From Streptomyces ardesiacus (GTDB lineage Bacteria > Actinomycetota > Actinomycetes > Streptomycetales > Streptomycetaceae), in assembly GCF_003112575.1 (NCBI RefSeq), contig NZ_BEWC01000003.1:62001-126000 (forward strand): a DNA stretch of 64,000 nt, written 5' to 3'. Position 1 is the stretch's first letter; the number at the start of each line of letters is the position of its first letter. The notes under the pieces are model-generated. The model was not told the DNA's origin. It worked only from the letters and a program-made list of their open reading frames with translations, and ran no database searches. The translations under genes were made by a program, and so were the position numbers. This document shows, piece by piece, positions 54,370 to 64,000 of this stretch.

Positions 54370-55344
54370 GTGACCGGGATCAAGACGACCGGCGAGAAGA
54401 AGATGATGCTCTTCTCCGGCCGCGCACACCCCGAGCTTGCCGAGGAGGTCGCCCAGCAGTTGGGTGTCGGGGTCGTCCCGACGAAGGCCTTCGATTTCGC
54501 CAACGGCGAGATCTACGTGCGGTATCAGGAGTCTGCACGTGGTGCGGACTGTTTCCTGATCCAGAGCCACACGGCTCCGATCAACAAGTGGATCATGGAG
54601 CAGCTCATCATGATCGACGCGTTGAAGCGCGCGTCGGCCCGCTCCATCACCGTGATCGTGCCGTTCTACGGTTACGCGCGGCAGGACAAGAAGCACCGCG
54701 GCCGTGAACCGATCTCGGCGCGTCTGGTCGCGGACCTGATGAAGACGGCGGGTGCGGACCGGATTCTGACGGTGGATCTGCACACGGACCAGATCCAGGG
54801 CTTCTTCGACGGCCCGGTGGACCACCTGTTCGCGCTGCCGCTGCTGGCGGACTACGTGGGCGCGAAGGTGGACCGTTCGAAGCTGACGGTGGTCTCGCCG
54901 GACGCCGGCCGGGTGCGGGTGGCCGACCGTTGGTGCGACCGTCTGGGCGCGCCGCTGGCGATCGTGCACAAGCGGCGGGACAAGGACGTGGCGAACCAGG
55001 TCACGGTGCACGAGGTCGTGGGTCATGTGAAGGGGCGTATCTGCGTCCTGGTGGACGACATGATCGACACGGGTGGCACGATCTGTGCGGCGGCGGACGC
55101 GCTGTTCGCCCACGGTGCGGAGGACGTCATCGTGACGGCGACGCACGGTGTGCTGTCGGGTCCGGCGGCGGACCGGCTGAAGAACTCGAAGGTGAGCGAG
55201 TTCGTGTTCACGAACACGCTGCCGACGCCGAGCGAGCTGGAGCTGGACAAGATCACGGTGCTGTCGATCGCGCCGACGATCGCGCGTGCGGTGCGCGAGG
55301 TGTTCGAGGACGGTTCGGTGACGAGCCTGTTCGACGAGCAGTGA
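54370..55344 (+). CDS. prs: Ribose-phosphate pyrophosphokinase
   Basis: A 324-residue enzyme that transfers pyrophosphate from ATP to ribose 5-phosphate, giving PRPP for nucleotide, His and Trp synthesis. Conserved elements are FANGEIYVRYQES, RQDKKHRGREPISARL (catalytic loop, near 110-125), LTVDLHTDQIQGFFD (metal His/Asp, near 140) and the PRPP loop CVLVDDMIDTGGTI (near 225). The N-terminus carries a short KTTGEKKMML extension. The GTG at 54370 has GAGGAG 8 nt upstream. It is 132 nt after glmU and probably co-transcribed. Confidence 0.97.
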   Translation: MTGIKTTGEKKMMLFSGRAHPELAEEVAQQLGVGVVPTKAFDFANGEIYVRYQESARGADCFLIQSHTAPINKWIMEQLIMIDALKRASARSITVIVPFYGYARQDKKHRGREPISARLVADLMKTAGADRILTVDLHTDQIQGFFDGPVDHLFALPLLADYVGAKVDRSKLTVVSPDAGRVRVADRWCDRLGAPLAIVHKRRDKDVANQVTVHEVVGHVKGRICVLVDDMIDTGGTICAAADALFAHGAEDVIVTATHGVLSGPAADRLKNSKVSEFVFTNTLPTPSELELDKITVLSIAPTIARAVREVFEDGSVTSLFDEQ

Positions 55345-55393
55345 GCTTGTGCAGTAACCGTTCTGCAGGCTGCGACCTCGCCTGTTGATCGTT

Positions 55394-55453
55394 TTGGGTA
55401 CGGCCTTCCTGTCCGAGTAGACTGCTGGAGTTGCTCGGCGAGGGAGGCCGTAC
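55394..55453 (+). promoter_or_regulatory. rplY promoter within a 13-bp inverted repeat
   Basis: -35 TTGGGT (55394-55399), 18-bp spacer, perfect Streptomyces -10 TAGACT (55418-55423). A 13-bp inverted repeat with one G-T mismatch has arms at 55398-55410 and 55441-55453, placing the promoter inside the loop. Only the right arm is transcribed, so it may act at DNA level. The leader to the ATG is about 125 nt. Confidence 0.55.
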
Positions 55454-55555
55454 TCGTGTTCGCGGGTGTGGGTCTCCGTTATCGACGCGCTCTTCGTAGC
55501 AGGCCGTTCGTGGCCGGGTGACCACGTCCGTTCCTGTTTTCCACGAGGAGTGTTC

Positions 55556-56146
55556 ATGCCCGAGGTGAAGATCGCCGTCGAGACGCGCACCGAGTTCGGC
55601 AAGGGTGCCGCGCGTCGTATCCGCCGTGACAACAAGGTCCCCGGTGTGGTGTACGAGCACGGCCTGGAGCCGCTGCACGTGACGCTGCCGGGTCACGACC
55701 TGCTGATGGCGCTGCGTACGCCGAACGTCCTGATCAACCTGCTCATCGACGGCAAGAGCAACCAGCTGGTGATCCCGAAGTCGGTGCAGCGCGACCCGAT
55801 CAAGGGCTTCCTGGAGCACGTGGACCTGCTGATGGTCAAGAGCGGCGAGACCGTGACCGTCGACATCCCGGTGCAGGCCGAGGGCGAGCTGGCCCCGGGC
55901 GGCTACCTGCTGGAGTACGTCCTGGACGCGCTGCCGGTCGAGGCCGAGGCCACGCACATCCCGCAGCAGGTCACCGTGTCGGTGGCGGGCCTGGAGGCGC
56001 CGGCCTCGGTCCTCGCCAAGGACATCGAGCTGCCGTCCGGCGTGAAGCTGGCCGTCGAGCCGGAGACCGTGGTGCTGCAGGTCCTGTCGGCGCAGGCCGA
56101 GGAGGCCCCGGCCGAGGGTGCGGGCGACGAGGCCGCCGAGGCCTGA
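55556..56146 (+). CDS. rplY: 50S ribosomal protein L25/general stress protein Ctc
   Basis: A 196-residue long-form L25. The N-terminal 5S-rRNA-binding domain (about 1-95) has the [29 protein letters not shown] start (quoted in part, residues 9-28) and [12 protein letters not shown]. The C-terminal TL5-like beta domain (about 100-180) has [15 protein letters not shown] and LPSGVKLAV. An acidic Ala/Glu tail follows. The ATG at 55556 has GAGGAG upstream. It lies between prs and pth, as in many actinobacteria, and has its own promoter. Confidence 0.95.
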   Translation: MPEVKIAVETRTEFGKGAARRIRRDNKVPGVVYEHGLEPLHVTLPGHDLLMALRTPNVLINLLIDGKSNQLVIPKSVQRDPIKGFLEHVDLLMVKSGETVTVDIPVQAEGELAPGGYLLEYVLDALPVEAEATHIPQQVTVSVAGLEAPASVLAKDIELPSGVKLAVEPETVVLQVLSAQAEEAPAEGAGDEAAEA

Positions 56147-56167
56147 TCCTCCCCCGAGGTCATCGTG

Positions 56168-56202
56168 GTCGGCCGCTGTTCCCGTGCGGGGCAGCGGCCG
56201 AC
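56168..56202 (+). terminator. Terminator after rplY
   Basis: GTCGGCCGCTG (56168-56178) and CAGCGGCCGAC (56192-56202) form an 11-bp stem with a GC-rich 13-nt loop, 21 nt after the rplY stop and before pth. Read-through to pth is possible. Confidence 0.6.
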
Positions 56203-56256
56203 GCGTATGTGTGGAGGGGCGGGCACGGGTTCGAGGGACGCGAAGGAGACAGGGAC

Positions 56257-56853
56257 GTGACGACGGACGCGGGTGCGCCGTGGCTGGTGGCCGGCCTCGG
56301 CAATCCGGGCGGTGAGTACGCCGCGAACCGGCACAACGTCGGTTTCATGGTGGCGGATCTGCTGGCGGAGCGGATCGGGGCGCGGTTCAAGCGGCACGGC
56401 AAGGCGCAGGCGCAGGTGGTGGAGGGGCGGATCGGTCCCCCCGGCCCCGCGAACCGGCGGGTGATCCTGGCGAAGCCGATGTCGTTCATGAACGTGTCGG
56501 GCGGTCCGGTGACGGTGCTGCGGGACTTCTACAAGGTCCCGGTGGGCAACGTCGTGGCGGTGCACGACGAGTTGGACATCGACTACGGCGTCCTGCGGCT
56601 GAAGCTGGGCGGCGGGGACAACGGGCACAACGGGCTGAAGTCGATCACGAAGTCGCTCGGTCCGGACTATCACCGGGTGCGCTTCGGGATCGGGCGGCCG
56701 CCGGGGCGGATGCCGGTGGCGGACTTCGTGCTGCGGGACTTCTCGTCGGCGGAGCGCAAGGAGCTGGGCTACTTCGTGGACCGGGCGGCCGACGCGGTGG
56801 AGGCGCTGGTGATCGAGGGGCTGGAGCGGGCGCAGAGCGCGTACAACTCCTGA
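56257..56853 (+). CDS. pth: Peptidyl-tRNA hydrolase
   Basis: A 198-residue enzyme that recycles tRNA from peptidyl-tRNA drop-off. Family motifs: [25 protein letters not shown] (residues 9-28 shown by [20 protein letters not shown]) with catalytic His, [13 protein letters not shown] (near 70), [18 protein letters not shown] with catalytic Asp (near 100) and NGHNGLKSI. The GTG at 56257 has GAAGGAGA 9 nt upstream; the frame above it is not homologous. It directly follows rplY. Confidence 0.96.
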   Translation: MTTDAGAPWLVAGLGNPGGEYAANRHNVGFMVADLLAERIGARFKRHGKAQAQVVEGRIGPPGPANRRVILAKPMSFMNVSGGPVTVLRDFYKVPVGNVVAVHDELDIDYGVLRLKLGGGDNGHNGLKSITKSLGPDYHRVRFGIGRPPGRMPVADFVLRDFSSAERKELGYFVDRAADAVEALVIEGLERAQSAYNS

Positions 56854-56917
56854 CTTGTCCCCCGATGGTGCGCGGGTGAGTTGACCGGGCGTGCGGACAT
56901 GGCCAATGATCCCCGCC

Positions 56918-57469
56918 ATGCCTGCCTCCGCCGCCGCCGCTCGGGCCCGTCAGGCCCCGTCGTCGTCCTCCGCGTCGCCCGCGTCCGCTGTGTCTTCCAC
57001 GTCCGCCGCCTCCTCCGCCCTGCTGACGTTCGGCCGGGTCGCGGCGATGGGGACGGTGACGGCGCTGATCCTGATCGCGGGGGTCTGGGCGTCCTGGGGC
57101 ACGGCGCAGCACGTGCTGCTGACCAAGGGGCGGGAGCAGGGCACGATCGAGGTGACGCGGTGCGGCGGTGGGACGTGCAGCGGGCCGTACACGCCGGTGT
57201 CGGCGGGGTCGCAGGCGCGGGAGCGGGTCGTCGTCGAGGACTCGGTCGCGGTGGCGGAGGGGCGGACGTACAGCGTGGTGCTGAAGCCCGGCGGTGACGG
57301 CGCGGTGCGGTCGGGTCCGGCCGGGATCCTGTACGCCTGGGTGCCGTTGGGCGGGGCGCTGTTGCTGGCGTCGGTGATCGTGGCGGGCGGGTTGCGGCGG
57401 ACTCGGGCGGCGTGGGGGATGGCGGCGGCGGGTCTCGCGCTGCTGACGGCGGCGTTCTTCGCGGTGTGA
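56918..57469 (+). CDS. Membrane protein with two-to-three helices and an extracellular loop
   Basis: A 183-residue protein, not recognised. A Ser/Ala-rich N-terminal stretch of about 40 residues precedes a transmembrane helix (about 45-63, AAMGTVTALILIAGVWASW). An external domain (about 65-135) has the cysteines CGGGTC and the pattern PYTPVSAGS. Two closing helices occupy about 140-158 and 165-182. The start is uncertain: ATG 56918, ATG 56906 and GTG 56891 are in frame, without a clear ribosome binding site. It follows pth in the same direction and ends at a hairpin shared with ppc. Confidence 0.75.
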   Translation: MPASAAAARARQAPSSSSASPASAVSSTSAASSALLTFGRVAAMGTVTALILIAGVWASWGTAQHVLLTKGREQGTIEVTRCGGGTCSGPYTPVSAGSQARERVVVEDSVAVAEGRTYSVVLKPGGDGAVRSGPAGILYAWVPLGGALLLASVIVAGGLRRTRAAWGMAAAGLALLTAAFFAV

Positions 57470-57489
57470 GGTTGCGGCGTACGACGTGA

Positions 57490-57520
57490 GGTGCCCCGGG
57501 CTCGGTGAGCTCGGGGCACC
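57490..57520. terminator. Bidirectional terminator between the membrane-protein gene and ppc
   Basis: A 14-bp stem with one G-T mismatch (57490-57503 with 57507-57520) and a GGT loop lies between convergent stops at 57469 and 57567. Confidence 0.8.
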
Positions 57521-57566
57521 GGTGTGTCACGTGCGGGGCGCCGGGGTGGGCGCGGGTGGGCCGCGG

Positions 57567-60302
<2,736 letters not shown>

Positions 60303-60475
60303 AGGTGCGGCTCCTTGCAGTGTTGAAGCTCGTCTGGGAGGGAACCCGGACGGCCGTCTCGCGCGGCGGGGCGCCGCTTACCGGTCCGGACGTCCGGGAA
60401 GTAATCAGAGCGGACCGCGCTGTCCGACCGACTCCCAGGATAGGTGTCGGCCGGGACGCGCAGGCTCTGGGGCTC

Positions 60476-60530
60476 TTGCCGTGCGGCCACGCACTGCCAT
60501 ACTTACGTCGCCGTAGGTTACGGAACCGTA
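60476..60530 (+). promoter_or_regulatory. Desaturase promoter and twin TACG-CGTA operators
   Basis: -35 TTGCCG (60476-60481), 16-bp spacer, -10 CATACT (60498-60503). Two operator-like palindromes follow immediately: TACGTCGCCGTA (60504-60515) and TACGGAACCGTA (60519-60530), with centres 15 bp apart, covering the expected start site near 60510. The TetR regulator encoded second in this operon is the natural candidate to bind them; repression would block transcription start. Confidence 0.6.
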
Positions 60531-60594
60531 GGAAAACCGCGCGGGTTTCCGGAGCCCGGCACCGGACCCACCCTCGACCCCACAGGGGACGCGC

Positions 60595-61605
60595 ATGACC
60601 ACGAGTTCCGATGTGATTCCAGACGCTCCGCAGCCGGCCGGCTCCGCCGCGGCGTCCTCCGCCACGCTGGGCGGTGAACAGAAGCGTTCGATCGAGCAGA
60701 TCACGCTGCTGCTGTTCATCGCCGTTCCGTTCCTCGCGCTGGTGGCGGCGGTGCCACTGGCGTGGGGGTGGGGCGTGAGCTGGCTGGACCTGGGGCTGCT
60801 GGTCTTCTTCTACTTCCTGGGCTGCCACGGCATCACGATCGGCTTCCACCGCCACTTCACCCATGGTTCCTTCAAGGCGAAGCGGCCGTTGAAGATCGCG
60901 CTGGCGATCGCCGGGTCGATGGCGGTCGAGGGGCCGCTGGTGCGCTGGGTGGCCGACCACCGCAAGCACCACAAGTTCTCGGACGCCGAGGGCGATCCGC
61001 ACTCGCCGTGGCGGTACGGCGAGACGGTGCCCGCGCTGCTCAAGGGCCTGTGGTGGGCCCACATCGCATGGATGTTCGACGAGGAGCAGACGCCGCAGGA
61101 CAAGTACGCCCCGGACCTGATCAAGGACCCGGCGCTGCGGGCGGTCTCCCGCCAGTTCGTGCTGTGGACGGTGGTGTCCCTGGCGCTGCCGGCGCTGATC
61201 GGCGGGCTGGTCACGATGTCCTGGTGGGGGGCGTTCACCGGGTTCTTCTGGGGTTCACTCGTCCGGGTGGCGTTGCTGCACCATGTGACGTGGTCGATCA
61301 ACTCGATCTGCCACGCGGTGGGCAAGCGCCCGTTCAAGTCCCGGGACCGTTCGGGCAACGTGTGGTGGCTGGCGGTCCTGTCCTGCGGCGAGTCGTGGCA
61401 CAACCTGCACCACGCGGACCCGACGTCGGCGCGGCACGGGGTGATGCGCGGGCAGGTGGACTCCTCCGCGCGGCTGATCCGCTGGTTCGAGCGGCTGGGA
61501 TGGGCGTACGACGTGCGCTGGCCGTCACGTTCGCGCATCGATTCGCGCCGCACCACGGAGCAGGACGACGCCCGCCGCCGGAAGGAGACGGCGAAGGCGG
61601 CATGA
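60595..61605 (+). CDS. Membrane fatty acyl desaturase (delta-9 type)
   Basis: A 336-residue membrane di-iron desaturase that introduces a double bond into acyl chains using O2 and reduced ferredoxin. The three histidine boxes are HRHFTH (near residue 83), DHRKHH (near 120) and HNLHH (near 260). Hydrophobic helices lie at about 35-75 and 185-225. The ATG at 60595 follows AGGGGA. It is coupled to the TetR gene by a 4-nt overlap (ATGA). Together with the cyclopropane synthase at 18113-19429, it supplies the membrane unsaturation machinery of the window. Confidence 0.94.
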   Translation: MTTSSDVIPDAPQPAGSAAASSATLGGEQKRSIEQITLLLFIAVPFLALVAAVPLAWGWGVSWLDLGLLVFFYFLGCHGITIGFHRHFTHGSFKAKRPLKIALAIAGSMAVEGPLVRWVADHRKHHKFSDAEGDPHSPWRYGETVPALLKGLWWAHIAWMFDEEQTPQDKYAPDLIKDPALRAVSRQFVLWTVVSLALPALIGGLVTMSWWGAFTGFFWGSLVRVALLHHVTWSINSICHAVGKRPFKSRDRSGNVWWLAVLSCGESWHNLHHADPTSARHGVMRGQVDSSARLIRWFERLGWAYDVRWPSRSRIDSRRTTEQDDARRRKETAKAA

Positions 61606-62276
61606 TTGACGCCGTGGCGACCTCCAGCAGCACCCCAAGCAACGAGAAGCCGCGGCGCGCACGTCGCACCCGGATGACCGGCGCCGAGCGCCGCCAGCAG
61701 TTGCTGGAGATCGGCCGCACCCTCTTCGCGGAGAAGGGCTTCGAGGGCACGTCCGTGGAGGAGATCGCGGCGAAGGCCGGGGTCTCCAAGCCGGTGGTCT
61801 ACGAGCACTTCGGCGGCAAGGAGGGCCTGTACGCGGTGGTCGTGGACCGCGAGATGCGGCGGCTGCTCGAGATGGTGACCGGTTCCCTGACCGCGGGGCA
61901 CCCGCGGGAGCTGTGCGAGCAGGCGGCCTTCGCGCTCCTGGACTACATCGAGGAGTACACGGACGGGTTCCGCATCCTGGTCCGCGACTCCCCCATCCCG
62001 CAGTCGACGGGCTCCTTCGCCTCTCTCATCTCGGACATCGCCACCCAGGTGGAGGACATCCTCGGCCGCGAGTTCAAGAGCCGCGGCTTCGACGCCAAGC
62101 TGGCCCCGCTGTACGCGCAGGCGCTGGTCGGCATGGTGGCGCTGACCGGCCAGTGGTGGCTGGACGTGCGGCGTCCGAAGAAGGCGGAGGTGGCGGCGCA
62201 CCTGGTGAACCTGGCCTGGCACGGCCTGGACGGCCTGGAGCCGAAGCCGCGGCTGATCGGGCACCGCAAGAGCTAG
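61602..62276 (+). CDS. TetR-family transcriptional regulator
   Basis: A 224-residue regulator. A basic, variable N-terminus (residues 1-27) precedes the TetR HTH (RRQQLLEIGRTLFAEKGFEG, then VEEIAAKAGVSKPVVYEHFG, about 29-75). The C-terminal helical ligand pocket covers about 90-220. The ATG at 61602 overlaps the desaturase stop by 4 nt. It probably represses its own operon by binding the twin sites at 60504-60530 and responds to a fatty-acyl ligand; both points are inference from position. Confidence 0.93.
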   Translation: MIDAVATSSSTPSNEKPRRARRTRMTGAERRQQLLEIGRTLFAEKGFEGTSVEEIAAKAGVSKPVVYEHFGGKEGLYAVVVDREMRRLLEMVTGSLTAGHPRELCEQAAFALLDYIEEYTDGFRILVRDSPIPQSTGSFASLISDIATQVEDILGREFKSRGFDAKLAPLYAQALVGMVALTGQWWLDVRRPKKAEVAAHLVNLAWHGLDGLEPKPRLIGHRKS

Positions 62277-62294
62277 ACGCCGGGGGGCGAGGAC

Positions 62295-63470
62295 ATGCAG
62301 CCGCTGCGCGGAGTCACCGTCGTCTCGCTGGAGCAGGCGATCGCCGCTCCGTACGCGAGCCGTCAGCTCGCCGATCTGGGCGCGCGGGTGATCAAGGTGG
62401 AGCGCCCGGGGACGGGGGACTTCGCCCGGGCGTACGACACCCGGGTGCGGGGGCTGAGTTCGCACTTCGTGTGGGTCAACCGCAACAAGGAGTCCCTCAC
62501 CCTGGACTTCAAGGATCCGCGGGGCCTGGAGCTGCTGCGCCGGCTGATCGGGCGGGCCGACGTCTTCCTGCAGAACCTGGCGCCGGGCGCGGCGGCCCGG
62601 GCCGGTCTGGGCGCCGGGGAGCTGCGGGCGGCCCATCCGGGGCTGATCGTCTGCGACATCTCGGGCTACGGCACGCCGGGCCCCTACGCCAGCCGCAAGG
62701 CGTACGACCTGCTGGTGCAGTCCGAGTCGGGGCTGCTGTCGGTCACGGGCACGCCGCGGGAGGTGGCGAAGGCGGGCATCCCGGTGGCGGACATCGCCGC
62801 CGGGATGTACGCGTACAGCTCGGTCCTCGCCGCGCTGCTCGAACGGGGCCGGACGGGGCACGGCGCGCACCTGGACGTGTCGATGCTGGAGGCGACGGTG
62901 GAGTGGCTGGGTTTCCCCCTCTACTACTCCTTCGACGGTGCCGGGCCGCCGCCGCGGGCGGGCGCGGCGCACGCGACGATCTGTCCCTACGGCCCGTTCA
63001 CGGCGGGCGACGGGACGGTCGTGATGACGGCGGTGCAGAACGAGCGCGAGTGGCGCGGGTTCTGCGCGGGTTTCCTGGGCCGCCCGGAGCTGGCCGGTCA
63101 TCCGCACTACGCCACCAACGCGGACCGCGACGCGCACCGGGAGGAGCTGGACGGGCTGATCGCGGCCCGGTTCGCGGAGCTGACCGGTGCCGAGGCGATC
63201 GCGCTGCTCGACGCGGTGCCGGTCGCCAACGCCCGGGTGAACACGCTCGCCGAGGTGTGGGACCACCCTCAGCTCGCCGCGCGCGGTCGCCTGTACGAGG
63301 TGCCCACCCCGGCGGGTCCGGTCCCGGCGCTGGCCCTGCCCGGCCCGACCGGCGGGGCGCCGCGCATGGAGGCGGTCCCGGCGCTGGGCGAGCACACCCG
63401 CGCCGTGCTCGGCGGTCTCGGTCTGTCGGAGGAGGACATCGACGCGCTCGCCGCCGACGGCGTGGTGTGA
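62295..63470 (+). CDS. Family III CoA-transferase (CaiB/BaiF type)
   Basis: A 391-residue CoA-transferase/racemase-like protein. The N-terminal block VVSLEQAIAAPYASRQLADLGARVIKVERP (residues 9-28 are the start of it) is the CoA-fold signature. RGLSSHFVWVNRNKESLTLD follows near 51, and the catalytic Asp lies in HLDVSMLEATVEW (near residue 194). The length is standard. The enzyme moves CoA between carboxylic acids, or racemises 2-methylacyl-CoA; the sequence does not distinguish them. It starts 18 nt after the TetR stop and may be part of the desaturase operon. ATG 62295, with GGGGGGCGAGG upstream. Confidence 0.92.
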   Translation: MQPLRGVTVVSLEQAIAAPYASRQLADLGARVIKVERPGTGDFARAYDTRVRGLSSHFVWVNRNKESLTLDFKDPRGLELLRRLIGRADVFLQNLAPGAAARAGLGAGELRAAHPGLIVCDISGYGTPGPYASRKAYDLLVQSESGLLSVTGTPREVAKAGIPVADIAAGMYAYSSVLAALLERGRTGHGAHLDVSMLEATVEWLGFPLYYSFDGAGPPPRAGAAHATICPYGPFTAGDGTVVMTAVQNEREWRGFCAGFLGRPELAGHPHYATNADRDAHREELDGLIAARFAELTGAEAIALLDAVPVANARVNTLAEVWDHPQLAARGRLYEVPTPAGPVPALALPGPTGGAPRMEAVPALGEHTRAVLGGLGLSEEDIDALAADGVV

Positions 63471-63504
63471 GCCGGAGCCCGGAGCGGCGCGGCGGGCCGC
63501 ACCT

Positions 63505-63562
63505 GGCCGGGGCCGGTGCTCAGCGGCCGTCTCGGCCGGGGCCGGTGCTCAGCGGCCGTCTC
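63505..63562. repeat. Perfect 29-bp tandem duplication at the end of the methyltransferase gene
   Basis: Two identical 29-bp copies lie at 63505-63533 and 63534-63562, each beginning GGCCGGGG and ending GGCCGTCTC. The right copy contains the methyltransferase stop codon (63549-63551) and its last codons; the left copy is an untranslated duplicate. Confidence 0.9.
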
Positions 63563-64000
63563 CCTTCCGCGCGACGGCGAAGACGCGGCGGAAGGGGAAC
63601 GGGGTGCCGTGCGCCTGGGCGGGGTAGGCGGCGCGCAGGACGGCCCGGTACTCGTCGACGAAGGCGTCGCGGGCGGCCGGGTCGTCGGCGAGGGCGTCCA
63701 GTACGGGCCGCAGCCCCGTCCCCTTCACCCAGTCGAGGACGGCGTCGTCGCCGGGCAGCAGGTGGACGTACGTCGTCTCCCACACGTCGGCGGTGCAGCC
63801 GGTGGCGGTGAGGCGGGCGAGGTAGGCCTCGGGGGTGAGGACGGCGTCGTCGTGGCGCAGGACGCCGGCCAGGCGGTCCCGCCAGCGCCGGGACTCGGCG
63901 AGTTCGCGCATCAGGCGGTGGCTGGGGGCGTCGAAGTTGCCGGGCACCTGGACGGCGAGGGTGCCGCCGGGGGCGAGGCGGTCGATCCAGTCGGGGAAGC
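63549..64000 (-). CDS. tam: Trans-aconitate 2-methyltransferase-like, 5' end outside window
   Basis: The C-terminal 150 residues of a SAM-dependent methyltransferase of the Tam type, which methylates trans-aconitate, a toxic by-product that inhibits aconitase. Visible parts are the post-motif strand LAPGGTLAVQVPGNFDAPSH, the conserved VWETTYVHLLPGDDAVLDWVKGTGLRP block and FPFRRVFAVAR near the end. The SAM-binding motif I lies beyond the right edge. The gene converges on the CoA-transferase gene, and its stop lies in a 29-bp duplication. Confidence 0.85.
   Translation of the reverse strand, partial: FPDWIDRLAPGGTLAVQVPGNFDAPSHRLMRELAESRRWRDRLAGVLRHDDAVLTPEAYLARLTATGCTADVWETTYVHLLPGDDAVLDWVKGTGLRPVLDALADDPAARDAFVDEYRAVLRAAYPAQAHGTPFPFRRVFAVARKGDGR

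Overview
The window is high-GC actinobacterial chromosome and almost certainly Streptomyces. Coding density is high, many genes start with GTG or TTG, the gene families are those of a streptomycete core chromosome, and there is a tRNA-Leu with a UAA anticodon (bldA) in a sequence where I saw no in-frame TTA codon in any accepted gene. As I remember it, the gene order matches the hutU - cbs - bldA - ndh - eno - rpf - mfd - glmU - prs - ppc segment of the Streptomyces coelicolor group. That is recall, not a search. I saw no prophage, insertion sequence, integrase or CRISPR array.

Layout. 1-14 kb: the 5' part of hutU (histidine degradation) with a promoter overlapped by an operator-like inverted repeat; a diaminopimelate-decarboxylase-like enzyme; a MurR/RpiR regulator; cystathionine beta-synthase; an SGNH hydrolase; a thiolase; small conserved proteins; a Bax-inhibitor-1 membrane protein; and 4-hydroxybenzoate hydroxylase (pobA). 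13.4-14.2 kb is a decayed patch with short tandem repeats and a frameshifted remnant of a secreted protein, next to bldA. 14.7-21.1 kb: an FtsE/FtsX-like ABC exporter, cyclopropane fatty acid synthase and type II NADH dehydrogenase, with two Rex-like operators upstream of ndh. 21.5-24.9 kb: ppx, a DUF501 gene, divIC and eno, all reading leftward. 25.1-27.4 kb: two resuscitation-promoting-factor genes; the first has a c-di-AMP (ydaO-type) riboswitch leader.

27.4-36.8 kb: a cytochrome P450 overlapping a MazG-type pyrophosphohydrolase, a SurA-N-like lipoprotein, a soluble Ser/Thr kinase overlapping a small membrane gene, an N6-DNA-methylase-like protein with an altered catalytic motif, and two secreted or lipid-anchored proteins. 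36.9-45.5 kb: mfd, a second FtsE/FtsX-like exporter paralogous to the first, and a DivIVA-like coiled-coil protein.

45.7-50.7 kb is the most unusual part. Four adjacent genes are built from polymorphic-toxin and immunity domains: a deaminase-like plus SUKH-4 protein, a WHH/HNH-nuclease plus SUKH protein, and a YwqJ-like deaminase followed by a SUKH-3 protein. None has a visible secretion or delivery domain. 50.8-57.5 kb: an orphan histidine kinase, a truncated helix-turn-helix gene, tRNA-Gln, and the glmU - prs - rplY - pth housekeeping block. 57.5-64 kb: ppc, a fatty-acid desaturase co-transcribed with a TetR regulator downstream of twin operator-like sites, a class III CoA-transferase, and the 3' part of a trans-aconitate methyltransferase gene that ends in a perfect 29-bp tandem duplication.
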